DNA from: Hemileia vastatrix
Lineage: Eukaryota > Basidiomycota > Pucciniomycetes > Pucciniales > Zaghouaniaceae
Length of the DNA: 64,000 bases
Direction: 5' to 3'
Assembly: GCA_030280995.1 (NCBI GenBank)
Contig: JASXTE010000002.1
Span: forward strand, 40,528,183 to 40,592,182
Part shown: one piece after another, positions 10,957 through 21,647 of the stretch
Layout of the letters: each line of letters begins with the position of its first letter
Position numbering within the stretch: position 1 is the stretch's first letter
The notes under the pieces: model-generated
What the model was told of the DNA's origin: nothing
Seen by the model: the letters and a program-made list of their open reading frames with translations, nothing else
Database searches by the model: none
Made by a program: the position numbers and the translations under genes

Positions 10957-11917
10957 TGTAGACTGTTATAAAGTACTAAGCAGTAGACACGGTGCGAGAT
11001 GGGTTGGTTCTCCTCTTCAATTTCTAAAAAGAAGCACCTGCCACTCTTATTTTTAAAGACAGCACAATAATGTGAAACAGTAATATGTGATTAGAAAATT
11101 TATAAGTTGAGAGATGAGTTTTAGAGATCAGGAAAAACAAGTATTACTATCTAGATATTTCTATTCTTAACAAGCACTAATATCCACAGCTACTCCCTCT
11201 TGAAGCTCTCTCTTTTAATATGCCTTATTATAGCAATAAAATAACTCTAGTAATAGTCAATCCTACTAAATCTATATATTCTTTCTATGTTGCACTCTTT
11301 TCACTATATTATATGAAAATACACACACAGAAACACAAATGATAAAAGATTTAGAAAAATATCTCCAATTCACTTATTCTATTCTTCTTATATTCTACTT
11401 ACAAAAAAGTCTCTCTATATCTATCAAATGGTCCTCCTTTTTTACTTCCAGTACTCAAGACACAGTTCACTAGTGGATCTTCAGCACTGGCTCTAGCACC
11501 ACCTTAGTAAAATGATAACTAATCTATTAGTAAACAACTTACACTGCTTGTATCAACTACAGCGCCTAAAACATATCCTATGATTACTAACACTAGTATC
11601 AACTTGTTTCACTCATACTTCACATATGCGCTTTTGACTATACCTTTGTTATGTTTCAGTGCTTTTTTCAGGTTTGAATCATTCTAACGCTGATCCTAGT
11701 CGCCTTGACTCTTGGGTAGTTTTGTGATTGAGTCATCACTCTCCTTTCTTTAATACTAAGTTCATAGTTCTGACAATTCACTTAACTAGTTAGCCTCCTT
11801 TATTACCTGTTTCAGTAAGTTTACCCAACTAGCCGCAGTGCAGTATACTATGCACTTGAGTATTCCTTAAGCCATAACTCCTTCCTTAATGTATAACACA
11901 CAATTATTGAAAAATCC
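10957..11917 (-). repeat. B2 left (3') LTR, first part
   Basis: Starts TGTAGACTGTTATAAAG directly after the host LTR and is closely similar to 9749-10700. It is interrupted at AATCC by A2 and continues at 20543. Compared with the neighbouring LTR, many differences are GCGC to GCAC, that is, at CpG sites. Confidence 0.9.
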
Positions 11918-12669
11918 TGTCACCGGACGACCTACGCACAAGGTCGAGGATGTTCCTGAAAGTGAGATGAGGGATTTAGAAACTTCTTTGAAGCACAGAG
12001 GAATGATTCAAGGAAGTGATTTGAAGGTCACTCAAAGTAAGAGCTACGGGATTGAGGTATGTTCGAGAAGAATTATAATATAGTTTCAAAGGTATTAGGA
12101 ATTCTTAAGATCTCACGAAGAGCTGAAACTCAACAATCAAGGATTTAGGATTTTAGAAATGATTACTGAGAAAGTTTAAAGAAAAATACAATAACAATGA
12201 TTTAATTTTGTAATTTTACCACTATTAAATGTAAATACGTTTTATAATTTAATTCTAAGGAATGTCGAACCAAAAACCCAACCCTTTTATATCCTTTATT
12301 CCTCATTGCACCATTCCCATACCACAGACCATTAATAACATACACTTAGACCCTCTTCGCTAATATCCGTCCATGTTCAATTTACCCCTTTTAATTAATT
12401 AACAATCTTTTTCATGAAAACTACTAATGTACTATTACATTGATCATAGGGCTGTGCGTCGCTTATTGAAATTAAGACTAAGACACACTATTGAGAGATT
12501 GACTAATTTAGATTTAGATTTTAGGCTAGCGCAGTTGAATAGTAAGCACACAAAGGAGAATTGCAGTTGCTATGGAGAATTGCTTCCTGCGCTTTGAGTA
12601 TAGATTTACAACTCGATATTATTGATTTAATGAGCTTCTTTTGCCTTGAGTGTCACATGGCGCCTGACA
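11918..12669 (-). repeat. A2 left LTR (3' LTR of the element)
   Basis: 752 bases from TGTCACCGGACGACC to GCGCCTGACA. The outer end differs from the right LTR at several CpG positions, for example TTTGAAGC here against TTCGAAGC at about 19835. The right LTR carries about 20 extra bases. Confidence 0.95.
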
Positions 12670-12781
12670 GATGCCCGGGTATAAGAATCGCGAGCTCCGT
12701 TGAGCTTGAGCCATCTTCTCACACTAGTTTCCCTTTCCTCTATATATATCTTTTCTTGTTTATTACTTTCCTCATTATATA
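12670..12781 (+). promoter_or_regulatory. Promoter/5' UTR of A2 antisense gene
   Basis: A TATAAG box (12680-12685) follows the LTR end by ten bases. It is weaker than the TATAAAAA of A1 and A3. The leader is pyrimidine-rich up to the ATG at 12782. Confidence 0.55.
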
Positions 12782-13665
12782 ATGAACTGTCCTACCCCAA
12801 CGCCTACGCCTCCACACCCTAAAGCGGATGGGGGAATGGTTATGCGACAGTTTTCCCAGGCTTGCACAGCTTGTGAAGTGATGGAATACTTTTGTGTCGA
12901 AAGTACGGGGACTCGAGGCCCTCGCCAGAAATGCGAGTTTTGCGGTTGGCGACGAGTGGCGTGCGATGCGTTGACAAAGAACGCAGAGATTGGACGACGA
13001 TTCACCAAGACTAAGTTTTGGGTGATCCCTAAAACAAAAGAGGTGGTCAAAGACATTTGGAATGTCTCGGTTGGAGACGATCAATCGGTGGGGGAGAACG
13101 ATAAGAAGCTAGATAACGAGATCACAACCTGGGTAACACAGGCCACAGGTTCAAAACAGGGTGTCAAAGAAGAGATCGACAAATTGGTGGAGGAAGATGA
13201 GGATGAAGTCCCTGTTCCAAGGCAGACACCCAAAAAACGACGGGTGGTCATTGAAGATGATGAGGAGGAGAAAGAAGCAGAGGTAGAGGTGGCTCCAAGG
13301 TTGTTCTTAGAACCTGACCCCATCTTCGAAGTAAGTTTTATCTGTTCCTTTTTTAGGGATGAGGTTACTGATGAGTTCTTGTTTAGACATTGAATGCCAT
13401 TGTTGAAGGCTCAATTGGGGAACCTGCGTCGCTTTTACCAACTGAGGCAAACCCTCCGGTCACAGGTGGAATCAAAGAACCTGAGGAAACGCTGGACCAG
13501 GTGTGGTCGAAGAAGCCTCGTCAGGGTCGACGAGTTAGGTTCGCAGAAGAGTTGTGTGGGGAGGTTGATACAATTATTGACACTGCTTCCTTCGACGTAG
13601 CAGAGGAACTGTTGGAGATTGGAGAGGTGGTTCCGGTAGGAGAGGAGGAGGTATTTGAGAAATGA
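12782..13665 (+). CDS. Antisense Zn(II)2Cys6 nuclear protein of family A, copy A2 (C-terminally truncated)
   Basis: Exon 1 (12782-13330, 183 codons) and exon 2 (13387-13665) flank a 56-base GTAAGT...TTTAG intron at the family-conserved position, phase 0 after PDPIFE. Cysteines 28, 31, 38, 51, 54 and 61 form C-x2-C-x6-C-x12-C-x2-C-x6-C, a Zn2Cys6 DNA-binding cluster. TPKKRRVV (around 150) looks like a nuclear localisation signal and is followed by acidic stretches. Exon 2 carries a second basic patch KKPRQGRRVRF. It stops at TGA after VFEK, where A1 and A3 read TGT and continue about 33 residues, so this copy is shortened. It lies opposite to pol and is driven from the LTR side. The likely role is a DNA-binding regulator encoded by the element; the target is unknown. 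Confidence 0.85.
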
Positions 13666-14689
13666 AGGAAGGAGATAAGGGTAATTTTGGAGAAGATGAA
13701 AGGATTGGTTTGAGAAAAATTAAAAGAGAAAAATTTGAAATGAAAGGGAGAGATGTAAAGAAGTAGAAAAGTAGAATTTTCTTTAGTTTTTTTTTTTTGT
13801 ATTATTTTATTATATTTAAGGTGAATATTATTTTTTATAAGATTAGGGAGAGAGAGAAAAAAAGTTTTAAATAAAATTTTTCTTTAGAATTTGAAAGAAG
13901 AAATTAAATAAAGAAAGAAAAAGAAAGAAGTTATTAATTGAAGGAAGTTTAAGTTTAAAAGAAAAATTTATGTAAGAGAAGAGAGAAAGAAGAAAAAAAA
14001 TGGTTGGTGATTGAGATGAGTTTGTTGAAATGAGAATTTAATGAAAGAAGAATTTGATATTTGCGAAAAGTTGTTTATTGATGTTTTAGGAATTTTAGAT
14101 AGTTGAAAAGAGAGAAAAAACAGAATTAGAATTTAAAGAGAATTTGAAAAAGAAGAATCATTTGTTTGAAGAATTTTATAAAGAGATTTAGAGGTTGAAG
14201 TTAAGTTCGAGGAAATGATCGTGTTGTTATTCGTACAAGATTTTGATGGTTCGAAGGAAAGAAAGTTTAAAGAGAGAATAAATTTTAGAAAAGAAAATTT
14301 TAAAGAGAATTTTAAATTTAAGAAAAGAATGTATTTAGAGAATTGAAAAAGAGAAGAGAAAAAAAACATTTAGAGAGATTTAAAAGTTTTTTATTTTTAT
14401 TTTATTATTTATGTTTATTCTATTTATTTGTTTTTTTGTTTTTTTTTTTTAAATTTTATTTTATTTTTAATTTTTAATTTTAATTTTAGTTGGTTTTGGA
14501 GAAAATTTTATAGAAGTAGAAGAAAGAAAAAGAAAAAAAAAAGAAAACAAGGATAAGAAATTTAAGAGGTGTTTTAGATTTTAAGAAAAAGAGAAAAAAG
14601 AAAGAAAATAAAAAAAGAAAAGAAAATTTAAAATAAAAGAAATTTTAAGGTTTTGGTTTTAAAGGATATTTCAAATGAAAAGATTTTAG
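13666..14689. repeat. AT-rich tail of A2
   Basis: Purine-biased, AT-rich stretch between the convergent antisense gene and pol, with T/A runs around 14390-14500 that correspond to the AAAAT array of A1. The first about 100 bases are the abandoned end of the antisense reading frame. No other gene is supported. Confidence 0.75.
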
Positions 14690-15180
14690 AAGCTCAGGGG
14701 CGTTAGAAACATTGATGGCTGGTTCCCAGGATGTTTTGTCTGAGTCATTGAGGAAGCCTTCCCATTCCACAAGGTATTAAAGTTTCCCCTTGCGCATTCT
14801 TTAATCAAGGATACGACTTACTTCCCACTCTAGATGATCTTCTACTTCAACCGGTTCCGGAGGGGGTTGGTTCTTGCCCGGGTATATTTCTCGAGCCAGT
14901 TCCAGGAGAGATACATGGAAAACAGGGTGAATCGCCTGCCATTTAGGATGTAACTTGAGTTGAAATGCAGTTTTAGAGACTTCAGAGTAGATTTCGAATG
15001 GTCCCAAGCGCTTTTCAGCCAGTTTCTTGGATGTTCGTGTTGTTCAAATGTTTTGTGCGTTGAGCCATACTTTGTCGCCAGGTTTAAAGGAAGGAGTAGA
15101 TTGTCGATGTTTGTCGGCCTGTTTCTTGTATCTTCGAATCGCTGATTCCAAATTTTTTTTAAGTTCTTCTTGGAGTCGTG
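14690..15180 (-). pseudogene. Integrase C-terminus and chromodomain of A2 (stop in chromodomain)
   Basis: GPFEIYSEVSKTAFQL marks the GPY/F domain, followed by LLELAREIYPGKN and the chromodomain start VEDHLEWEVSRILD. A TAA interrupts it after RILD, and the rest of the chromodomain (QYLVEWEGF region) lies downstream in a disturbed frame. A stop also separates this part from the integrase core. The intact equivalent is in A3. Confidence 0.85.
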
Positions 15181-15373
15181 ATATAGTTCGAAGATAATGT
15201 TCCGCAGGATGATTAGTTCCTACATGGATTGAGTTGAATCAAGGATGTCGTCCATAAATCGTTTCGAAGGGAGATTGTTGTGTTGAAGAATAAGTCGAGT
15301 TATTATAAGCAAATTCGGCCAGTGGTAACCATGTTGTCCAATTGTCTTGTTGGTAACTGACATACATTCGAAG

Positions 15374-16155
15374 TTATTGTTTGAGGATTTGGTTAACTCT
15401 TTCTGTTTGACCGTCGGTTTCAGGGTGATAGGCCGTGGAGAGGTTCCTCGTGATACTGAGTTGTTGACACAGTTGGGTCCAGAATGTGGATACAAACAAT
15501 GAGCCTCTATCTGAAATAATATCATTTAGTAAGCCGTGTTTGGAAAATACATATTCTAGAAACAATTTTGACAAATCTTCTGCTGTAGCAGTAGTAGTGG
15601 TTTTAATGAAAATAGACATTTTTGAAAATCTATCTACTATTACTAATATAGCATCAAAATCATTAGAAAAAGGAAGTTGAGAAATGAAATCCATCGATAA
15701 AGATTCCCAAGGTTTAGAGTGAATAGGAAGTGGTTGAAGCAACCCATGCTTCCGGTGACGGCGAGCCTTATTCCTATTACATTTGTAACAAGCTTTTATA
15801 TAGGCCTTGATTTCTCTGGTCATACCTGGCCAGAAGAAATCCCTCGCTATTAACTGGTAGGTTTTATCAACCCCAAAATGACCAGCTAATGAGGAATCAT
15901 GTCGACTGTTGAAAATACATAATTTTATCTCATTGTTGTTGGGTATGACTACTCTACCTTTGAAGAGTAATAGACCTGATTCAATACTAAATCTTTTGCC
16001 CCTTGCTTTGAGAATATTTTCTCTTTTAACCCTAAACAATAATTGTCCTTCGACTGAGCTTCGAGAATGTTGGATAGTGGATTTTGAAAGGATTGAATTG
16101 TCATCGAATTAAGTTGATGAGTCGTTAACATTGATTCTTTGAAGATTGATTTCAC
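15374..16155 (-). pseudogene. Integrase core of A2
   Basis: Contains HFGVDKTYQLIARDFFWPGM and CYKCNRNK of the N-terminal HHCC zinc domain. The catalytic triad is visible as MDFISQL (Asp), IISDRGSLF (Asp) and PETDGQTERVNQ (Glu). It ends at a stop after QILKQ, where A3 continues EQYLRMYVS. The start overlaps a frame change after the RNase H piece. It would integrate the cDNA; the chromodomain lies in a separate fragment downstream. Confidence 0.88.
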
Positions 16156-16160
16156 ATTTG

Positions 16161-16508
16161 CTAGGTTCTTGTCAGAAAATTCGTCCCCCGCTGTGTGTAA
16201 ATGTCATCACGACGTGACAAGATATCTGGGACAATGCAGCTCTTACCTGGGCAATAGGAAATAGAAAAAGGAAATTCAGACAGAAATTCAGCCCACCTGG
16301 CTTGACGCCTGGTTAACACTTTGGAAGACATGAAGTATTTTAAAGCATTATGATCTGTTAAAATTTGAAAAGGACTATCTAGGCTGAGAAGAAAAGAACG
16401 CCATTTTTTAAGACAATGGATAATAGCTAAAAGCTCTTTGTCATGAATTTCATAATTTAATTCTGCGGCTATGAGTTTGTGTGACTCAAAAGCAACAGGA
16501 TGAAACAA
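16161..16508 (-). pseudogene. RNase H domain of A2
   Basis: HPVAFESHKLIAAELNYEIH and LTDHNALKYFMSSK are typical of Ty3/gypsy RNase H, with the conserved TDH motif and the ending PDILSRRDDI. The frame is offset from RT by a small indel near 16515 and breaks again before the integrase. Confidence 0.87.
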
Positions 16509-16522
16509 ATTTGTTTCAGGAT

Positions 16523-17419
16523 TTAATTGAGAGATGACCCCTGCAATAGCATAATCGCTGGCATCTGTCTCAACGATTGTCGAAGAATTGGGACTGTGGT
16601 GAACACCGTTTTTAGTGCTTCGAATTCCTTTCGTGCTGTAGAAGTAAAAACAAAAGGAATGTCTTTTCTAAGAAGATAAGTAAGATTGGAAATAGTTTTA
16701 GAGTAATCTTTAATAAATCTTCTATAGAAGTTTGCAAAACCCAAAATTCCTTTGAGTGATTTAATGGTTTTGGGCTCAGGCCATTCCAGGATTTTCTGGA
16801 CTTTTTTGTCATCCATGACTAAACCTTCAGTGGATAACGTAAAACCCAAAAAATCAATTGATTTAAGGTGGAATTTGCATTTATTATGCTTGGCGTAGAG
16901 ACCATGATCTCGAAGTCGATTTAGGACCTGTCGAGCATGATGAATATGTTCATCTAGTGTTTTCAAGAATATTAAAATATCATCTAAATAGAAGACTACA
17001 AATTGTTCAACAACATCTTGAAAGATGTCATTAACAAAAGTTTGAAAAGTTGAAGGTGCGTTACACAATCCAAAAGGCATAACTAAATATTCAAAACTAC
17101 CAAATCTAGTGCACATTGCAGTCAGTGGTTCATGACCTTCTGCAATGCAAATCAGATTGTAAGCGCCTCTAAGATCAATTTTAGAAAAGAAATTAGCACC
17201 ATTGAAAAGGGTAAGAAATAATGACATAGGAGGAACAGGATATGCATTCTTCTTAGTGACTGTGTTGAGCTTTCTATAGTCAACACACAACCTAAGACTA
17301 CCGTCCTTCTTTTTTACAAAGAGGACAAGGGAGCTGGTTGGAGATTTACTGGCTCTGATGAAACCTTTGGCTACATTCTCTGCAATGTAGTCTCGAAGAA
17401 CTTGAGATTTGTCCTTCAA
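16523..17419 (-). pseudogene. Reverse transcriptase of A2
   Basis: Conserved RT blocks appear in order: KKKDGSLRLCVDYRKLN, FSKIDLRGAYNLI, MPFGLCNAPSTFQ, then VVFYLDDILIF with the catalytic YLDD, and FLGFTLSTEG. The catalytic residues are intact. It is in the same frame as the protease but separated from it by a TGA at about 17483, where A3 has GGA, so a single-base change splits pol. Confidence 0.92.
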
Positions 17420-17482
17420 AAAAGAATAGACAGGACCTGCCGGAGGTACTGGGCCTATTAACTCTATTTGATGGTCATAGGG

Positions 17483-18253
17483 TCAATGAGGTGGTAACTT
17501 ATCGGCCTTGCGGATTGAGAAAACATCAAGGAAATCGTGGTAGATTTCTGGTAGAGTTGATTTAATGGCTTCAACGTTGATTTGGTCGTCCTCTTCATCT
17601 TCGAGAGAATCTGTCAAGGGGATACCTGAATTGAGAGAGCAGAATTTGATTACTTCAAGGCAATTTAAATCCTCTTTGAGTGAAGTCATTGAGCTAGAAG
17701 GGTTAGCCAATTGCTCATTTAGAAAAAGATCAGATGCTTTCAAGTCATCTGGCAGAGATTCGTCCTCTTGCAAGACATTGTCAGGCGGGTTGTTTAACTC
17801 CCTATTGACCTGCATTGAAGAATCAGAAATATACTTAGAGTGTGGGGTGATCAATCCCCTAGTCCAATCAATTTTGGGATTCCAATGCGTTAAAAAGTCA
17901 TGGCCAAGAATGGTATTGTCCATCCTTGGGGCGTCCAAGACTGATAATTCCCACTCGAAGGGGGGAAAGTTTGGAAAGTTGAAAACCCATAAAACTTTTT
18001 TACTTAACCAATATTTGGGTTCCTCTGATTCGACCAAATAGATTGGAGTTCGATCAACATCTGTAAATGTTAGTTGAAGCTTCTCGCCAAAAGATAAACT
18101 AACAAAAGAAATTGAAGCTCCAGAGTCTATAAGACAACTGAAGGGGATGTCCTCCTTAAAAATAATGAATCTCAAGCCATTTAAGGCAACTCCAGTCCTT
18201 AAGACATGGAGGTTCTGTGCACTGGGAGAGATAAGATAGTTTGCTTTGCACAC
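17483..18253 (-). CDS. Aspartic protease region of A2 pol
   Basis: The pepsin-like retroviral protease signature is LIDSGASISFVS (D-S-G-A), about 40 residues from the start of the open frame. ILGHDFLTHWNPKID follows, as in chromovirus proteases. The second half is an acidic linker to RT that runs to IRKADKLPPH, where the stop occurs. The protease cleaves gag and pol in the virus-like particle. A3 has lost this active site. Confidence 0.88.
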   Translation of the reverse strand: MCKANYLISPSAQNLHVLRTGVALNGLRFIIFKEDIPFSCLIDSGASISFVSLSFGEKLQLTFTDVDRTPIYLVESEEPKYWLSKKVLWVFNFPNFPPFEWELSVLDAPRMDNTILGHDFLTHWNPKIDWTRGLITPHSKYISDSSMQVNRELNNPPDNVLQEDESLPDDLKASDLFLNEQLANPSSSMTSLKEDLNCLEVIKFCSLNSGIPLTDSLEDEEDDQINVEAIKSTLPEIYHDFLDVFSIRKADKLPPH

Positions 18254-18276
18254 AAGTAAACTATCTAATAGTTTTT

Positions 18277-19693
18277 TTACTTCGAACTAGTACTTTCTCT
18301 TTCCTTCAACTTTACACAGTCTTCAAACTTGTGCTTACCCCCACAATACATACATAACCCATTATCTGCTCGTCTCTTCCTCTCAGCTTCTTTAAGTTCC
18401 CCTTTAGGATCCAGTACTTTGCTGATATCGCCTGGAGTCGAGCCTTTTGGTTGAGGTTTATCCTTCCCCTTATTGGCTTTGGATTGAGTCGAGGAGGATT
18501 GATTTGGTCGTGGGTGTGAAGAAGATCCCGATTTAAAATTTAGGCCTTGAGATTTGTTGGCGTATTGACGATGTTGAAGTTGTCCTTGATAAACGCCGTC
18601 AAGTTCGAGGGTTTGATCCATTAAATCCGTCAAAGTAGTCATCTTCTGACCGTGAAGATTAAATTGATCCAGAATCCTCAAAGGAAGTCCTTTCTTGAAA
18701 TGATACTTAAGGGCAGAATCATTCCAACCTACTCGAGTTTGAAGTGCTCTGAAGTTTGAGATATATTCAGAGGCTTTACCATTATCACTCATGCAAAGAA
18801 AATCAAGTTCAATTTCTGCGTTTTCAGTTTCATTAGAGTCCCCAAACAACGTAAAGAGTTGGTCTTTGAACTTTTCCCAATTATTGATAAGTAAGTGGGT
18901 TTCTGTCGAAGAAAGCATGAGCAGACACTACGCAATATAGGGGGTGGACTTGCTAGCAAGTCCTCAACCTGAACTCAGATGGAACTCAGACTGAACTCAT
19001 ACTGAACTCATGCTGAAGTCTACTTGGACACCCACCTAAAACTGTTCTGCTGAGTGGTGTTCATCCCTGATTGTATGGTTCCTTTATCAATAGCTCAATG
19101 TGTGCTCAATCTGTGGTGAGTTTGGGTCCAAGGTTGCGGACTCGCTAGAAAGTCCGCCCCCCATATTGCGTGGTGAGATAAGTTTTGAACCATCTTTCTG
19201 CTTTCCCGGCTAGGAATGAAGAAGTGTAAACAACCTTTGATCGGTCGCTATTAAAGTTTCGAGGGTCATTATGGAACAGTAGCTTGCAGGTTTGCAAGAA
19301 GGGTCGCAATCTGTCAGGGTGATCTCCGTCAAATTTGTCAGGAGTTTTGAACTTAGATCCCTCTGAAGATGTTGGATTTGAAAGGGTTTTCATGAAAAGT
19401 CTCATGAAATCTTCCAGAGAGTTAGATGGTCCAGGTTCTGAGGATTGACCAGAAGGGTGATTGGCAGGGGCGGATGGTGCCTCGTGCATTGTATCCTCTC
19501 CTTCTTCTTCATCACTAGAATCCTCAAAATCTTGTGGGATGTCTTCTACAGATTGAACTGAATGTTGCCTTTCCCTAAGGTCGAGTGGTTCCAAAGAGTG
19601 AGTGCGGGAAACAGACCTTGTGGCTGTTGGCCTGCCTCTAGCACGAGCTCTAGTAGTAGCGCCCGTAGGAGGAGTGCCTTGAACAGGTGCCAT
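18277..19693 (-). pseudogene. gag of A2, interrupted by a MITE
   Basis: The N-terminal part starts MAPVQGTPPTGATTRA at 19693 and reads to GKAERWFKTYL. The 250-base MITE then interrupts it, and the C-terminal part resumes at about 18918 (LLINNWEKFKDQLF). It ends with a zinc knuckle CMYCGGKHKFEDC (C-x2-C-x4-H-x4-C) near the C-terminus, which packages RNA. The frame closes shortly before the protease frame. Without the MITE the two parts would align with the A3 gag. The break must disable gag. Confidence 0.92.
18926..19175. mobile_element. MITE with CACTA-type ends, copy 1
   Basis: 250 bases. The ends are inverted repeats of about 44 bases, CACTACGCAATATAGGGGG at one end and its near-complement ending GCGTGGTG at the other. 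The 3-base target duplication AGA is at 18923-18925 and 19176-19178, and A3 shows the empty site. No coding capacity. Repeated CTGAACTCA motifs lie inside. The CACTA start with a 3-base duplication suggests the CACTA/EnSpm superfamily; no transposase for it is visible in the window. Confidence 0.9.
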
Positions 19694-19765
19694 TTAAAAA
19701 TTTTAAAAACACCTAAAAGGACGTAGTAGTGCAAAGAATGAGAACTACAGAGAATTAAATTATAC
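19694..19765 (-). other. A2 5' leader and primer-binding region
   Basis: The sequence after the 5' LTR reads GTATAATTTAATTCTCTGTA on the minus strand and is identical in A3. It lacks the TGG start expected for a tRNA 3' end, so priming may use an internal tRNA site or self-priming. This is unresolved. Confidence 0.4.
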
Positions 19766-20537
19766 TGTCACCGGACGACCTACGCACAAGGTCGAGGATG
19801 TTACTGAAAGTGAGATGAGGGATTTAGAAACTTCTTCGAAGCACAGAGGAATGATTCGAGGAAGTGATTCGAAGGTCACTCAAAGTAAGAGCTACGGGTT
19901 CGAGGTATGTTCAAGAAGAATTATGATATAGTTTCAAAGGTAATAGGAATTCTTAAGATCTCATGAAAGGTTGAAACTCAACAATCAAGGATTTAGGATT
20001 TTAGAAATGATTACTGAGAAAGTTTAAAGAAAAATACAATAACAATGATTTAATTTTGTAATTTTACCACTATTAAATGTAAATACGTTTTATAATTTAA
20101 TTCTAAGGAATGTCGAACCAAAAACCTAACCCTTTTATATCCTTTATTCCTCCTCGCATTGACCTCCCTCTCATCGCACCATTCCCATACCACAGACCAT
20201 TAATAACATACACTTAGACCCTCTTCGCTAATATCCATCCATGTTCAATTTACCCCTTTTAATTAATTAACAATCTTTTTAATGAAAACTACTAATGTAC
20301 TATTACATTGATCATAGCGCTGTGCGTCGCTTATTGAAATTAAGACTAAGACACACTATTGAGAGATTGACTAATTTAGATTTAGAGTTTAGGCTAGCGC
20401 AGTTGAATAGTAAGCACACAAAGGGGAATCGCAGTTGCTATGGAGAATTGCTTCCTGCGCTTTGAGTATAGATTTAGAACTCGATATTATTGATTTAATG
20501 AGCTGCTTTTGCCTCGAGTGTCATGTGGCGCGTGACA
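19766..20537 (-). repeat. A2 right LTR (5' LTR of the element)
   Basis: 772 bases from TGTCACCGGACGACC to GTGGCGCGTGACA, a near-identical partner of the LTR at 11918. It is followed by the target duplication AATCC. Confidence 0.95.
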
Positions 20538-20542
20538 AATCC

Positions 20543-20794
20543 AAATCCATATTGTTCAGCGCTTGCAGTCCTAAATCAATAACACACTATTCCCCATTGT
20601 GCAGCATATCTCGCTGCAAAATCCAAGCGCACCGACCATTAATCCTTTTCTTTGCTTTCATTTCCTTTGTTCTTTAAAACACAAAAATACATATTATATT
20701 TTAGCACTACCTACTGCGCTAACTCCCTATGTCCTTCTTGAACTACACGCGCTGATTGGTCTAAAATTATGCTATCTGCAAGGCGTGTACCACA
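20543..20794 (-). repeat. B2 left LTR, second part
   Basis: Continues the family B LTR after A2 (AAATCCATATTGTTCAGC) and ends GGCGTGTACCACA. Together with 10957-11917 it makes 1213 bases. Confidence 0.88.
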
Positions 20795-20902
20795 TCCTCC
20801 CTCTACTTGCGATGTTCCCAGGAGCCCATAAATACCTGCATCTCACAGCGTTTCCTTCCTCCATCTTCTATCTTCTTCTCTTATTTTCATTTATATCTTT
20901 AC
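20795..20902 (+). promoter_or_regulatory. Promoter/5' UTR of antisense gene 2 (B2)
   Basis: An ATAAATA box (20828-20834) lies about 34 bases inside the LTR boundary and 70 bases before the ATG, followed by a pyrimidine-rich leader. The B1 copy has CACTATAAAA at the equivalent place on the other strand. Transcription would run inward from the 3' LTR, against gag-pol. Confidence 0.6.
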
Positions 20903-21647
20903 ATGAATACTAGAAGAACCAATCCTAACACTGAAAATACCGCCAACGTTGTGGACGCAATTCAACAGTTCGTGCGCACTCAGCTCCCTGCTGCTCCACC
21001 TACAACACCAGTAACTACACTGATGTGTGGGACAAGATGCACCCGCTGTATTGAGAATGGCATAACTCCTTTCATTTCTCAAAAGCCCGTCATGGAAATA
21101 ATTTCTTTACTGTAATTTATCTTCACTTTCCTTCCTTATTGTTACTAACCATTCATTTCTTCCCCCTTTTTTTTTTAGTCGTGCCATTACTCCAGGCACA
21201 CCTTACGCTGAAATGCCTCCGCCTTCTAGCGTTCCACTATTCCTTCCAGCCTTGGAAGAAGATCCCGTCTGGGATACCGAACCTATTCTCGAGTGTACTC
21301 CTTGTATACCCACTCCTGAATGGACAACTATGCAGCTGGTCTTCAATACCATCATCCCGGACAAATGGCCCATTGAAACTTTTCCGGATGTCAATGATGA
21401 AGAGCCCTCCATGGCTCAAAACTGGGAATTTGCAGAGCAAATTGCCTGCGCTCCATACAATGCGACCATGCGTCATATGAACAACATGTTAACTGCCGTC
21501 AAAGGATTCCTCGAGGCGGTCCAGGTTTATACTTGCGCCAAGTATGATAAACCAAAACAGCTAATAACCACCTTGCAACAAAACATGCAAGAGGCTGTTA
21601 GCGACTGGGCTTTCTGCGTTCCCATTTTTGATGACGCAGAATACTAA
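20903..21647 (+). CDS. Antisense gene 2 of family B (B2): unknown 225-residue protein with a Cys-rich motif
   Basis: Two exons, 20903-21111 and 21179-21647, flank a 67-base intron (GTAATT donor, TTACTAAC branch-like site, long T tract, TTTTAG acceptor). The joined frame is 226 codons including the stop and is fully open. Residues about 47-54 are CGTRCTRC, a small cysteine cluster, followed by a Pro-rich segment, ECTPCIP, and a mostly helical-looking C-terminal half. I recognise no family. The same gene, degraded, is split in B1 (9117-9748 and 39490-39680), so it belongs to the element. It reads opposite to gag-pol, next to the Zn2Cys6 gene and in the same direction. Confidence 0.75.

Larger units (their letters stand above)
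11918..20537 (-). mobile_element. Complete family A chromovirus A2 (8620 bases)
   Basis: Both LTRs are present with TGTCAC/GTGACA ends. The target duplication AATCC is at 11913-11917 and 20538-20542. Minus-strand order is LTR, gag (broken by a MITE), protease, RT, RNase H, integrase, chromodomain, AT tail, plus-strand antisense gene, LTR. It interrupts the left LTR of B2. Confidence 0.96.

Noticed and set aside
10767..10961. Repeated 60-70 codon frames in family B LTRs (also at 20599 and 39284)
   Set aside because: They recur only because the LTR recurs. Frame ends vary and there is no domain. Considered as an LTR-encoded peptide, but nothing supports translation.
13394..13600. Alternative frame MPLLKAQLGNLRRF
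   Set aside because: Overlaps exon 2 of the A2 antisense gene in another frame and is not conserved in A3.
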